NCBI GenBank assembly: GCA_025060135.1
Contig: JANXCY010000002.1
Span: forward strand, 1 to 42,622
Length of the DNA: 42,622 nt
DNA from: Anaerolineae bacterium
Lineage (GTDB): Bacteria; Chloroflexota; Anaerolineae; B4-G1; DUEL01
Reading direction: 5' to 3'
The notes under the pieces: model-generated
What the model saw: only the letters and a program-made list of their open reading frames with translations
The model's database searches: none
What the model was told of the DNA's origin: nothing
Program-made: the position numbers and the translations under genes
Shown: in pieces, positions 1 to 8,273 of the stretch
Layout of the letters: every line of letters starts with the position of its first letter
Position numbering within the stretch: position 1 is the first letter of the stretch

Positions 1-740
1 CGCTGCATCTCCTCGTCCACCGAGTAGGTGAAGCGGGGCTCCTCAAACCCGGCGTTGTGTCCTACACCGATGAAGGGGGTGCCATCGGAGTACTCAAAGT
101 AGCCGGGGTCGGCCCGCGCGATGCGGATGAAGCCATGGTTGTTGGGGTCTGTGGAGAGGGTAACGGTGAAGGTGCCCTCCGGGCTCTGGACGGCGCCGGA
201 GGCGTCGGTCGCGCGGATGCGGTAGCGCCACGTGCCGAGTTGCTGCGGGGCAAAGCGCACCTTCCACACCGGCGCGCCGACCGGGTAGAGCCACTCGTTG
301 CCGTTGCGGCAGTAGTTTTGCGGTGTGTCGCCGATGCACTGCCGCTGAAAGTCCTGGTAGAGAAACGCGGGCTGGGTGATGACGGTGGTCCAGTTATCGG
401 GGCTAAAGAGGCCGTCCACGGTGATGCCCACGCCCGCCGGGACCCCCGGCGGCGGGGAGGGGTCGTAGGGAAAGTAGGGGTTGGTGGCAACGGTGCCGGT
501 AATGTCAAAGGTCAACTCCAACTTTTCGTAGAGGCCGACGGTGGTGGTGTTGGCGCGAATGTTGAGGATTTGAAGGGAGGCGAGGTGACGGTCACCCTCA
601 AGGTGACCTTCACCCTGCGAGGGGAGGTGACGGTCACCTGCAAGGTGACCGTCACCTAAACTGAATGCCTCCATTGCCAGCAGCCACGCCGCGCCCAGCG
701 CGAAAATGAAAAGGACGAGCTTCCGACTTTTCCTGCCCAT
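1..740 (-). CDS. Secreted DUF5060-like glycan-active enzyme, N-terminal part (cut by window edge)
   Basis: The minus-strand frame is open from ATG 738-740 to base 1, about 246 codons, and the rest lies outside the window. AGGAGGGAA lies just upstream of the ATG, and the PQQ-protein stop is 16 bases away, so the two form one operon. Residues 1-26 are a signal peptide (MGRKSRK, then a hydrophobic run). Residues 28-53 are encoded by tandem AGGTGACNGTCACCT repeats and read as GDxHL units. After that comes a beta-sandwich-like domain with phrases typical of DUF5060, the N-terminal domain of DUF4038-type glycoside hydrolases: VWKVRFAPQQLGTWRYRI, NNHGFIRI, YFEYSDGTPFIGVGHN. The likely role is extracellular polysaccharide breakdown or binding. 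The catalytic part is not visible, so the reaction is unknown. The domain assignment is from memory of the family. Confidence 0.75.
   Translation of the reverse strand, partial: MGRKSRKLVLFIFALGAAWLLAMEAFSLGDGHLAGDRHLPSQGEGHLEGDRHLASLQILNIRANTTTVGLYEKLELTFDITGTVATNPYFPYDPSPPPGVPAGVGITVDGLFSPDNWTTVITQPAFLYQDFQRQCIGDTPQNYCRNGNEWLYPVGAPVWKVRFAPQQLGTWRYRIRATDASGAVQSPEGTFTVTLSTDPNNHGFIRIARADPGYFEYSDGTPFIGVGHNAGFEEPRFTYSVDEEMQ
583..657. repeat. Four tandem AGGTGACNGTCACCT palindromic units
   Basis: Units lie at 583-597, 601-614 (imperfect), 625-639 and 643-657. Each is a near-perfect 15-bp palindrome. They fall inside the coding sequence of the secreted protein, right after its signal peptide, and stay in frame. 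A close copy occurs at 16677-16701, so this is a dispersed repeat and not a local duplication only. Confidence 0.85.
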
Positions 741-756
741 TCCGTTCCCTCCTGTG

Positions 757-3594
757 TCAGCGCGAGTTTCGCATCACCACGGGCAGATAGACGGCGTGGC
801 CAGAGGGCGCCTGGATGGTCGCCACAATCTTCTGGATGGAGTAGAGGTCGCCACGGCCCCAGGGGCGATCCAGATAGCGGCGCAGGGTCTCCCGGTTATC
901 GCCCAGGATGTAGGCGTGGGCCAGGAAGTGGGACCAAGCGTAGAGCGGATGCAGGAAGGCGCTCTCGCCCTCCTCGGCGTGGAGGCCGGCGCGGGTGAGA
1001 AACCACCAGCGCATCCCGTTTGGCCCTTCGCTCCAGATCACATGCTCTGCAGCCAGGCCGTTCGTCTGCTCGCGCAGATACAGCCCGATTTCGGGCGTCA
1101 GTCCATAGAAGACGGGCAGATGCCACCCGTAGAAATTCCCCCATTCGGGCTGTTCATCCCGCGGCGCCCAGTGCTGGGTGATGGACCTGGCGTAATCAAT
1201 ATAGGGCGTGATGACCCGTCCGGCCTGCAAGGCCGCTACGGCCACGCTGACCGCCTGGGTGTAAGTGGGCGAGGTGGAGCCAAAAAGTTGCCGCGCCATC
1301 CGGGCATACCCGATGGGCCCGGCAAAATCGGCGTAGTAAGTCAGTTCGTCCAATCGTTCTTGATACAGTTGTGTCAGGCCCGCCCAGTTATCTCGCACTA
1401 CGCTCCAGTCGCCCGTGTTTTTGGCCCATAGCCAGACGGCGTAGAGGGAGATGGGGCTGGCGGCCACCGGTGGCCAGTTGTTCAGGTTCTGGCGAATGTC
1501 CTCCGGCACCGGGTAGTACTCGCGCGGCGCGCTGTTTTTCATCCAGTCGCTGTAGTTGCCCCAGGGCATACCCTCCCAGGGCGGATAGAGCGCGACGACG
1601 CTGGAGACGTACTGGGTCACGCTCACCTGCAGCGCCGGGTCCAGATAGGGGTAGGCCATCGCCAGGGTGAGCAGGAGTTCGCCGGAATCGTGCCAGACAG
1701 CGTTGCCATACCCGAAGAAGCTGATGGATGCCACCTCTGAGGTATTGCTGGCGTTGTGGGGCCAGACCGCCGTGTTGGTCTGGCCGCGCTGGAGCACGTA
1801 GGGCATCGGATAAGGGGTCAGGCTGACCAGCACGCGCACCTCATCCCGCAGGCGCGCGACCAGGTCGGGCGGCGGGTTGTCCACGGGCGTCGTCAGGTCC
1901 AGCGTCACGTAGTCCGTGAGGGGACGGGAGGTGGTGACGACCGGCGGAGTCGGCGTCGGCGGGGGCGGGAGGGTGCGCGTGTAGACCAGCGGAGGGGGAC
2001 AAGCGGGTCCGGGGCGCGTGCCGATACCCGCCAGTCCGGCGCCGAGGACGCGCCAGTAGATCATGTTGTTCGCCACCACCGCTCCACCGCGCGAGACGCC
2101 CTCCCCGGAGCGCGGGGGCGGGAAGGGATAGGCCGGGTCAGCGGGATTGCCGCTGAGGGGGAAGAAGGGGTTGGGGCCTTCCGGCCCGCAACTGGAACCC
2201 GGGCCGCCGCCGCACTCCGGCCAGACGTTGGAGACGTGGCCGATGTGGATCAGTTGGCCGCTGATGGGGGTGGTCAGGCTGATGCCGCCCAGCCGCTCCC
2301 AGTTGTCCACCAGCAGGATGTTGCCGCCCATCGTCAGGATGGCTGGCTCATCCGAGGTCAGGCGGAACTCGGCGCTGTATCTGGACTGCGGGTAATCCGC
2401 CGTGCGCAGCCCGACGATGCGGCTCAGGTTGTCGGTGCGCATCAGGCCGATCTCGGCGTCGTATCGGCTGGAAACATGGACGGAGCCGCCGGTGGTCTGG
2501 ATGCCCTGCCGGGGACGATACGCCAAGTAGACGGTGTAGGATGCGCCGGCGCGCACCACCGGCGGAGCCGTTACGTCGCTGTCGCCGAAGGTGTAGAGCA
2601 CCGGCGCCACCCCCCGCGTGATGCCGGTTTTCGTGTCCAGGACAAAAAGGGTCTGCTTGTGCGGGTTCGCCGCCAGGTAGGCGGTGATGAAGGGTTGAAT
2701 GGCATTCCAGTCGGCGTCCCAGTCCGGGTTGACCGGGCCGGCCTGGTCCATCACCTCATCGCCTTCCGCGAGCAGATACGGCTGCGGATAAAGGGATTGG
2801 GAGCGGTAAATCACCGTGTCGCTCAGCACTACCGGATAGCGCTCGCTTAGACTCTGGCCGTAGAGGCGGGTCTTCCACCTCAGGGCGCCAGTGTTGGCAT
2901 CCACGGCGAAGGCATAAATGGCCTCGTTTCCGGCAAAGACCAGCGAACCATCCCGGCTGAGCGCGGGAGTGGTGAGGATGGGGGCGTCGGACTGGTGTTG
3001 CCACATCACCGCGCCGTCGGAAAGGCGCAGCGCGGTGAGGGTGCCGTTTGTGGAGGCGACGTAAACCCAGCCGCGCGAGGGGTCCATCAGCGGCGCGGTA
3101 GCGCTGGGGCCGGTGTAGCGCTGCCAGCGCAGGACGCCATCGGCCGCGTTCAGCGCAAAGGTGTTCCCCGCGTGGGTGCTGAAGACCACCGTGTCGCTCA
3201 TCACGCCAGCGGAGTGGCGGATGGGGCTACCGTCGCCCGGAAAGGTCCAGAGAGAGGCGCCGGTGGAGGCGTTGCGGGCGTACAGGACGCCGTCCATCCC
3301 GCCGATAAAGAGCCGACCGGAGACGACCACCGGTTGGGCGCGCGAGGCGAAGGGCACCTCGTACCACTTCCAGATGTAGCAGTAGGGCGGGTTGACCTGC
3401 TGGGGGCTGTAGTTGGTGCGCTGGGGGTCGCGGGCCAGTTGGGGCCAGTCGCCGGGGGCGGATTGCTGGGCCGGGGCGGCGGAGGCAGATGACCCGTGTA
3501 TCGGCCATTGCCCGGAGATCACGACCATCAACAGGGGAATACAGACCAACCCGAAAAGACTGTACAGGATTAAGGTCCATCTCCGTTTATCCAT
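757..3594 (-). CDS. Secreted PQQ-like beta-propeller protein with helical C-terminal domain
   Basis: 945 aa. The ATG at 3592-3594 follows AGGAG at about 8 nt. Residues 1-38 form an uncleaved or cleaved signal segment ([19 protein letters not shown]). Residues about 50-270 carry several PQQ/BamB-type propeller blades: [54 protein letters not shown] middle region of about 280 residues ends in a proline/threonine-rich linker near 545-565. Residues about 600-925 are rich in Trp and helices ([24 protein letters not shown]) and may be an alpha/alpha-barrel hydrolase-like domain. This is an inference only; I cannot name the family. The protein ends [14 protein letters not shown], a tail I associate with exported Chloroflexota proteins. 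It lies directly upstream of the DUF5060-like gene, so both probably act on extracellular polymer. Confidence 0.75.
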   Translation of the reverse strand: MDKRRWTLILYSLFGLVCIPLLMVVISGQWPIHGSSASAAPAQQSAPGDWPQLARDPQRTNYSPQQVNPPYCYIWKWYEVPFASRAQPVVVSGRLFIGGMDGVLYARNASTGASLWTFPGDGSPIRHSAGVMSDTVVFSTHAGNTFALNAADGVLRWQRYTGPSATAPLMDPSRGWVYVASTNGTLTALRLSDGAVMWQHQSDAPILTTPALSRDGSLVFAGNEAIYAFAVDANTGALRWKTRLYGQSLSERYPVVLSDTVIYRSQSLYPQPYLLAEGDEVMDQAGPVNPDWDADWNAIQPFITAYLAANPHKQTLFVLDTKTGITRGVAPVLYTFGDSDVTAPPVVRAGASYTVYLAYRPRQGIQTTGGSVHVSSRYDAEIGLMRTDNLSRIVGLRTADYPQSRYSAEFRLTSDEPAILTMGGNILLVDNWERLGGISLTTPISGQLIHIGHVSNVWPECGGGPGSSCGPEGPNPFFPLSGNPADPAYPFPPPRSGEGVSRGGAVVANNMIYWRVLGAGLAGIGTRPGPACPPPLVYTRTLPPPPTPTPPVVTTSRPLTDYVTLDLTTPVDNPPPDLVARLRDEVRVLVSLTPYPMPYVLQRGQTNTAVWPHNASNTSEVASISFFGYGNAVWHDSGELLLTLAMAYPYLDPALQVSVTQYVSSVVALYPPWEGMPWGNYSDWMKNSAPREYYPVPEDIRQNLNNWPPVAASPISLYAVWLWAKNTGDWSVVRDNWAGLTQLYQERLDELTYYADFAGPIGYARMARQLFGSTSPTYTQAVSVAVAALQAGRVITPYIDYARSITQHWAPRDEQPEWGNFYGWHLPVFYGLTPEIGLYLREQTNGLAAEHVIWSEGPNGMRWWFLTRAGLHAEEGESAFLHPLYAWSHFLAHAYILGDNRETLRRYLDRPWGRGDLYSIQKIVATIQAPSGHAVYLPVVMRNSR

Positions 3595-3947
3595 AGCCCA
3601 ACTCCTGGCGGTCGGATCCGCGGGGCAACCGTTTCCTGCCGTCCGGCCTCTTGCGTCCGCGCTGCGGAGCCTTATCGGCTTGATGGATCAGGCACGTGAA
3701 GGGAAGTTCCAGGCACCATTATACCTGCAACTGTTGATTTTTCAATACCAGCGACACTCCAAACTCTTGACATCCCCACTGGAGAGGGTAGAATACCTCT
3801 CGGAGGATGCAGATGGAAGGACTCCTCATTATGCAGGCAGGGGCCATCCACGGTTGAACGCCATGATGGCTGGCGGTGTTAAGTTTGCCGGTTGGTCAAG
3901 GGAGTTTTTGACTTACGGAGCAACTGCGGAAGTTTGATTGGGTTTCT
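3595..3947. other. Divergent intergenic region between PQQ protein and mnmA
   Basis: 353 bases without a supportable gene. It holds a plus-strand promoter (3767-3794) and a leader of about 145 bases before mnmA. I see no convincing minus-strand promoter for the PQQ gene and no riboswitch or leader structure I can name. Confidence 0.5.
3767..3794 (+). promoter_or_regulatory. Sigma-70-type promoter for mnmA
   Basis: TTGACA at 3767-3772, a 16-base spacer, then TAGAAT at 3789-3794. The -35 is perfect and the -10 has five of six consensus bases. It points toward mnmA, whose start is about 150 bases downstream. Confidence 0.6.
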
Positions 3948-5036
3948 ATGAGCCTTCATGTTGTGGTCGCGATGAGCGGAGGGGTGGATAGCAGCGTCGC
4001 GGCGGCGCGGCTGGTGGAGCAGGGCTATCGGGTAACCGGAGTGATGTTGCGGCTGTGGGTGGAGCCTGCTGCGGGTTGCCGGGATAACCTCTGTTGTACG
4101 CCCGAGGCAGTGGAGCGCGCCCGCAACGTTGCCGCGCAATTGGGGATTCCGTTCCACGAAGTGGACATGCGGGAGCCCTTCCGCCGCGCCGTCGTGGAGA
4201 CCTTCGTGGCCGAATATGCTGCTGCCCGAACTCCCAACCCCTGTATTCCCTGCAACCGGGACATCCGGTTCGGGTTGTTGATGGGATGGGCTCTGGAGCA
4301 CGGTGCGGACTTTTTGGCGACTGGCCACTATGCCCGCGTCCGCCGGGTAGGGGACCGCTATCAGTTGCTGCGGGGCCGGGACCGGACGAAAGACCAGTCC
4401 TATGTCCTGCACACGCTGACGCAGGAGCAGTTGGCGCGCGTCCTCTTCCCCCTGGGCGACCTGACCAAGACGGAGGTGCGGGAGATGGCCCGGGCCCGGG
4501 GCCTCCCCGTCGCCGACCAACCGGAGAGCCAGGATGTCTGCTTTCTGGCCGATGGGGACTACCGACGATTTGTCGCCGAATACGCGCCAGAGGCGGTCCG
4601 CCCGGGCCCGATTCTGGATACGGCAGGCCGGGTGCTGGGAGAGCACAAAGGGTTGATCCACTACACCATCGGCCAGCGCAAGGGCATCGGTGTCGCGGCT
4701 CCGGTTCCCCTGTACGTCCTGGCTATGGACCCTCAGCGCAATGCCCTAATCGTGGGACGGGCGGAGGAGTTAGGACGGTCGGAGTGTGTGGCTGCCCGGA
4801 TGCACTACATTTCCGGCGTGGAGCCATCGGGTCCCTTTGAGGCCACTGCCCAGATTCGCTACCGGCACAAAGAGGCTCCCGTTGTCGCTACGCCCCTGCC
4901 GGAAGGTCGCCTTCACGTCCGTTTCGCCGTCCCTCAACGGGACATTACTCCGGGTCAGTACCTGGTGCTGTATGACGGCGAGGTTGTCCTGGGAGGCGGG
5001 GTGATTTGTGCGCCATGGGAAAGCGTGATACAATAA
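3948..5036 (+). CDS. mnmA: tRNA-specific 2-thiouridylase MnmA
   Basis: 362 aa, the usual family length. MnmA adenylates and thiolates U34 of Lys, Glu and Gln tRNAs, with sulfur relayed from a cysteine desulfurase. The PP-loop is SGGVDSS at residues 10-16. The nucleophile is in NPCIPCNRDIRFG (C102, with an extra C99), and the second catalytic cysteine is C198 in ESQDVCFL. The C-terminal beta-barrel domain is present to the end (FAVPQRDITPGQYLVLYDGEVVLGGG). The start has only a weak ribosome site but matches the family N-terminus (LHVVVAMSGGVDSS). Its sulfur donor could be the SufS encoded at 11560-12783; this is inferred. Confidence 0.95.
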   Translation: MSLHVVVAMSGGVDSSVAAARLVEQGYRVTGVMLRLWVEPAAGCRDNLCCTPEAVERARNVAAQLGIPFHEVDMREPFRRAVVETFVAEYAAARTPNPCIPCNRDIRFGLLMGWALEHGADFLATGHYARVRRVGDRYQLLRGRDRTKDQSYVLHTLTQEQLARVLFPLGDLTKTEVREMARARGLPVADQPESQDVCFLADGDYRRFVAEYAPEAVRPGPILDTAGRVLGEHKGLIHYTIGQRKGIGVAAPVPLYVLAMDPQRNALIVGRAEELGRSECVAARMHYISGVEPSGPFEATAQIRYRHKEAPVVATPLPEGRLHVRFAVPQRDITPGQYLVLYDGEVVLGGGVICAPWESVIQ

Positions 5037-5056
5037 AAAACCGATGGATCCATCGG
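5035..5056 (-). terminator. Palindrome with A-run, terminator-like on the minus strand
   Basis: CCGATGGATCCATCGG at 5041-5056 is a perfect 16-bp palindrome that starts five bases after the mnmA stop. It is preceded by six A. Read on the minus strand it is a 6-bp stem with a GATC loop followed by six T. No minus-strand gene lies immediately to the right, so the terminator role is uncertain; a protein-binding palindrome is the alternative. Confidence 0.3.
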
Positions 5057-5109
5057 GATGAAACGGCACGTTCTTGAATGAGTGGAGAAGGAACTGATAG
5101 AGCGTACAC

Positions 5110-5226
5110 GTGATCGACCTCTTTGATGAAACCGATGCCCGGAAAGCGGTGGAGGATGCCCGCCAGTGTATTACTGTCGCCGGGGAGATCTACGAGCATC
5201 ATTTTGAGGAACCGCCATCCCGTTGA
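5110..5226 (+). CDS. Small hypothetical protein (38 aa)
   Basis: A GTG start at 5110 and a TGA at 5224-5226 give an acidic 38-residue peptide, VIDLFDETDARKAVEDARQC followed by a short tail ending in EEPPSR. It sits between mnmA and the two-TM gene, 14 bases before the latter. The purine-rich site GGAGAAGGA lies about 18 bases upstream, which is far for a ribosome site. Amino-acid composition looks coding-like (regular D/E/A/R and no rare runs), but I know no relative. It may be a real small protein or a chance ORF. Confidence 0.3.
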   Translation: MIDLFDETDARKAVEDARQCITVAGEIYEHHFEEPPSR

Positions 5227-5240
5227 GAAGGGGGAGCGAG

Positions 5241-5708
5241 ATGGAAGCAAGTACTGAGCATCCACGGGCTGTCCCCATGCCCGCTGAAGCCCGCTTGAAG
5301 CGCAACCTGATTTTGAGTTTGGTCATCGTGGGCGTGCTGATGCTGGGCATGATCGCTCTGCTGGTGGTGCTGGCGGTGGACGCCTATCGCTCTCCCGTCC
5401 AGCCCAGTCCGGGGGCGGCGGTCGTCTCTCTGCTGCGGGATGCGGCCATCATCCTGGTCGCCTTTGAGACTCTCCTCATCGGTATCCTGCTCATCGTCCT
5501 GACAGTCCAGGTACAGGCACTGGTGTCGCTTCTCCGGGACGAGATTCGCCCGATGCTGGAGACCATCAACGACACCCTGGCAACGGTCCGGGGGACAACG
5601 CAATTTGTCAGCCATCACGTGGTCTCCCCGACCATTCAGGCCGCCAGTTTTCTGGCGGGCGTGCGGCGGGTGCTGAAGGAGATCGCGGGATTCTTCGTCG
5701 GGCGCTGA
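5241..5708 (+). CDS. Two-TM membrane protein, DUF948-like
   Basis: 155 aa from the ATG at 5241, which has GGGGGAG upstream; a TTG six codons earlier is less likely. TM1 is about residues 23-46 (LILSLVIVGVLMLGMIALLV) and TM2 about 68-95 (IILVAFETLLIGILLIVLTV). The C-terminal 60 residues are amphipathic (VQALVSLLRDEIRP, then TINDTLATVRGTTQFVS and a terminal VLKEIAGFFVGR). This layout recalls DUF948-type envelope proteins, which often lie next to YtxH genes; here a YtxH protein follows at 6158 after an inserted gene remnant. Function is unknown; an envelope or stress role is inferred from the neighbour. Confidence 0.7.
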   Translation: MEASTEHPRAVPMPAEARLKRNLILSLVIVGVLMLGMIALLVVLAVDAYRSPVQPSPGAAVVSLLRDAAIILVAFETLLIGILLIVLTVQVQALVSLLRDEIRPMLETINDTLATVRGTTQFVSHHVVSPTIQAASFLAGVRRVLKEIAGFFVGR

Positions 5709-5723
5709 GGGTGTAACAGGTGG

Positions 5724-6088
5724 CTATGGAGAAGCCGTTACTTCTGCAATCACCCGATAGAACTGGCCGAACGGTGCGTGTTGGCTCTGACCAACGAAGG
5801 AGACTGGGTGTTGGACCCGTATAACAACGGGAAGGAGGTCATTGAAGCGCAGTACTCCCAGGAATTCATCGAGTACAACCAGTTATCGCAGCAGTGGATA
5901 GTACCCGATGTCGGACCAAAGCCAGCCGTGAGAAAACGATGCTGGGCCGAATTCTCTATAGCCCTCGGGCTCTCAACAGCGCCCTCGGGAGAGAACTTGA
6001 CGCGCGGGGCTGGCAGAAACACAAGGTGCAAAGGGTATCCTACTTTGGGCAGTTTGTGTGGGACCTGGAATGCCGAGGGAGTGTCTGA
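5724..6088 (+). pseudogene. Decayed restriction-modification remnant (DNA methyltransferase plus probable nuclease fragment)
   Basis: In one frame (about 5733-5890) the translation reads YFCNHPIELAERCVLALTNE then GDWVLDPYN, close to the C-terminal HPxxLAE...GDWVLDPF block of N4-cytosine/N6-adenine methyltransferases, where GSGTT would normally follow; it is lost here. In a second frame (about 5880-6088) follows ILYSPRALNSALGRELDARG and WQKHKVQRVSYF, which looks like the start of a BglII-like endonuclease; this second match is weaker. Neither frame has a full domain, no ribosome site precedes them, and the stretch is visibly less GC-rich than its flanks. I read it as a deleted and frameshifted type II R-M locus inserted between the DUF948-like and ytxH genes. 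Confidence 0.5.
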
Positions 6089-6157
6089 TATGGATATTCC
6101 TGTTCTCATCCCGGGAATAGTGGAATAGCGATATTACTTTCTTCGAGGAGGTTTCCC

Positions 6158-6541
6158 ATGGCAAAAGACAACGGCAGTGATGTGGTGGCTTTCCTGACCG
6201 GATTCGTGGTCGGTGGGCTGGTGGGGGCGGCTGTGGCTGTGCTTTTCGCTCCCCAATCCGGTGAGGAGACCCGGGCCCAGATTCGCGCCAAGGGCGTGGA
6301 ACTGAGCGAAAAGGCCAAAGAAGAGGTGGAGCGAGCCCGCCTGCGGGCGGAACAGGCGCTGGAAGAGGCCCGCGCCAAGGCCGAGGCCGTGGCCGCAGAC
6401 CTGCGCCGCCGGGCTGAAGAAATCCAGGCCCAGGGGCAGGCTGTTCTGGAAGAGAGCCGTCGTCAATTGACCGAGGCCGTTGAAGCCGCCCGTAAAGCCG
6501 TCACTCGGCGAGGCGCTCCCGCTGAAGAGCCCTCTGTCTGA
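6158..6541 (+). CDS. YtxH-domain membrane-anchored coiled-coil protein
   Basis: 127 aa, with the strong ribosome site GAGGAGG at the right distance. Residues 9-30 are a glycine-rich TM helix (VVAFLTGFVVGGLVGAAVAV) followed by LFAPQSGEETR, the signature of YtxH/gas-vesicle-like stress proteins. Residues 40-120 are a long charged coiled coil (AKEEVERARLRAEQALEEAR). It probably sits in the cytoplasmic membrane with the coil in the cytoplasm. The molecular role of the family is not well defined. It is probably a partner of the two-TM protein at 5241. Confidence 0.85.
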   Translation: MAKDNGSDVVAFLTGFVVGGLVGAAVAVLFAPQSGEETRAQIRAKGVELSEKAKEEVERARLRAEQALEEARAKAEAVAADLRRRAEEIQAQGQAVLEESRRQLTEAVEAARKAVTRRGAPAEEPSV

Positions 6542-6681
6542 GATCCTATCCCGATCAGGCCATTACCGGAACCCGCGTCCGAGTCCCGGGAGGTTTTGGC
6601 GCGCTTGACAACCGATTCCCCAGCGCAAGTCCAAGAGGACTGGTCGTCTAACCTTATTCCCCATCATCAGGAGGACCCCCC

Positions 6682-7497
6682 ATGCCACACGTTGCCATTA
6701 AAGGTCACCAACTGTTTTACGAAGACCGGGGGAATGGATTCCCTCTTCTCTTCGGCCACAGTTATCTCTGGGACGGAGCGATGTGGGAGCCCCAGGTATC
6801 CGCTCTTTCCGCCCACTACCGTTGCATCGTCCCCGACCTCTGGGGGCATGGCCGCTCCGATCCGCCACCCCAGATTCCGTACTCCATCGAGGCCCTGGCG
6901 GAAGATTTCTGGACCCTCACCCAGTTGCTGGGAATGGAGCGTTTCGCCGTAGTGGGTCTCTCTGTAGGCGGAATGTGGGGCATCCAGTTGGCACTGAGTC
7001 ATCCAGAGGCGGTGGCGGCCCTGGTCGTTATGGACTCTTATGTGGGTTCGGAGCCGGAGGAAAACCGCCTCCGCTATTTCGGGATGATGGACCTGGTGGA
7101 AAAGGCCGGCATGATCCCGCCCCCCATACGAGAGGCAGTGCTTCCCCTTTTCTTCTCTCCGGTTACTCTCCAACAGAACCCGGATCTGCCCGCGCGCTTC
7201 CAATCCGCGCTGGCTTCTATTCCCGCAGAACGCATTCCGGGCATCCTGACCATTGGGCGCGCCATTTTCGGGCGTTCCTCTCTGCTGGAGCAGTTGCCCG
7301 GATTGAAGGTGCCCACCCTGATCATTGTTGGAGCAGACGACCGCTCCCGTCCACCTCACGAAGCCGAAGAAATGGCCCGCCGGATTCCGGGCGCGCGGTT
7401 GGAGATCATCCCTCAGGCAGGCCATATTAGCAACTTGGAGCAACCAGAGCGGGTTACTGCACTGATTCGGGATTTCTTGAAAGCAACGGTCGGATGA
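6682..7497 (+). CDS. Alpha/beta-fold hydrolase
   Basis: 271 aa, with an AGGAGGA ribosome site. The cap-containing alpha/beta hydrolase fold is complete: an oxyanion region FGHSYLWDG (residues 24-32), PDLWGHGRSD (51-60), the nucleophile elbow GLSVGG with Ser94, the acid in VGADDRS (Asp219 or Asp220), and His248 in QAGHISNLEQP. The family includes esterases, haloperoxidase-like enzymes and C-C hydrolases; the substrate cannot be told. Its stop overlaps the ATGA at 7494, and the real start of the next gene is 23 bases later, so they are cotranscribed. Confidence 0.88.
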   Translation: MPHVAIKGHQLFYEDRGNGFPLLFGHSYLWDGAMWEPQVSALSAHYRCIVPDLWGHGRSDPPPQIPYSIEALAEDFWTLTQLLGMERFAVVGLSVGGMWGIQLALSHPEAVAALVVMDSYVGSEPEENRLRYFGMMDLVEKAGMIPPPIREAVLPLFFSPVTLQQNPDLPARFQSALASIPAERIPGILTIGRAIFGRSSLLEQLPGLKVPTLIIVGADDRSRPPHEAEEMARRIPGARLEIIPQAGHISNLEQPERVTALIRDFLKATVG

Positions 7498-7520
7498 CCG
7501 AGAGCACGGAGGAAGGCCCC

Positions 7521-8006
7521 ATGGAACTCCTGACTGTTCGCATCCAGAAGCCCGATGATGTGAACTGCATCCTGGGAATGAGCCATTTCATCAAGACGGT
7601 GGAGGATATCCACGAGGCACTGGTCAACACGGTCCCGGGTATCCGGTTCGGGCTGGCCTTTTGCGAATCCTCCGGCCCCGCCCTGGTCCGCTGCAGCGGC
7701 ACCGACGAGACGATGATCGAACTGGCGAAGCAAAATGCCCTGGCGATCGGCGCGGGCCATTCCTTTATTATTTTCCTTGCCCCGGGTGTTTACCCTATCA
7801 ATGTCCTCAACGCCATCAAAATGGTCCCGGAGGTCTGTCGCATCTTCTGTGCCACTGCTAATCCTGCCCAGGTCGTCGTCGCCCAGACGGAGCAGGGGCG
7901 GGCCATCTTGGGGGTGGTGGACGGTGTGAGCCCCAAAGGGGTGGAAGGGCCGGAGGACGTGGCCCACCGCAAAGAGTTCTTGCGAAAAATCGGCTATAAA
8001 TTGTAG
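7521..8006 (+). CDS. Adenosine-specific kinase family protein (PF04008)
   Basis: 161 aa from the ATG at 7521, which has GGAGGAAGG directly upstream. An upstream ATG at 7494 overlaps the hydrolase stop but has no site. Residues 1-160 match the Ado_ASK family throughout: a start MELLTVRIQKPDDVNCILGM, then VEDIHEALVNTVPG, FGLAFCESSGPALVR, GTDE, AGHSFIIFLAPGVYPINVLN and ICATANP-like IFCATANPAQVVV. The family was named from a Pyrobaculum protein crystallised with nucleosides, and its physiological role is poorly known. It is common in thermophiles. Nothing in the neighbours clarifies the substrate. Confidence 0.85.
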   Translation: MELLTVRIQKPDDVNCILGMSHFIKTVEDIHEALVNTVPGIRFGLAFCESSGPALVRCSGTDETMIELAKQNALAIGAGHSFIIFLAPGVYPINVLNAIKMVPEVCRIFCATANPAQVVVAQTEQGRAILGVVDGVSPKGVEGPEDVAHRKEFLRKIGYKL

Positions 8007-8038
8007 GGGGCCGCTACGCGGTCTTGCTTCCACTCCTG

Positions 8039-8263
8039 ATGAGAACGGAACTCCGGCAGGAAGCCCATCATTTGCGTCAGAAGATGTTTAGCCTTCCTTC
8101 GGCCATTCAGGAGTGGCGGGGTCGGGAATTCGGTCAGACCCCCGAACGGGTGGACCGGATGTACCACCCGAGGGTCATCCAGACCCGATGGCAGGTAGGG
8201 ACTCCGCCGGGCTGCAGGACCCTCATCCCGGTCTGGCTGGCGATGGGCCACTGTACGCCGTAA
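8039..8263 (+). CDS. Possible small hypothetical protein (74 aa)
   Basis: This ORF fills most of the 267-base gap before ccdA. The first half is charged and helical-looking (RTELRQEAHHLRQKMFSLPS), the second half less regular (GTPPGCRTLIPVW). There is no clear ribosome site and no family I recognise. It may be a chance ORF; the gap holds nothing else I can identify. Confidence 0.25.
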   Translation: MRTELRQEAHHLRQKMFSLPSAIQEWRGREFGQTPERVDRMYHPRVIQTRWQVGTPPGCRTLIPVWLAMGHCTP

Positions 8264-8273
8264 CCAGAGGGCG

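Noticed and set aside
57-659. Plus-strand 200-aa ORF
   Set aside because: The minus-strand frame carries a signal peptide, a ribosome site and a recognisable domain; the plus ORF is its shadow.
1756-2850. Plus-strand 364-aa ORF
   Set aside because: It is antisense to the propeller protein, with biased composition and no recognisable motif.
6605-6610. TTGACA before the alpha/beta hydrolase as a promoter
   Set aside because: No acceptable -10 lies 15-19 bases downstream.
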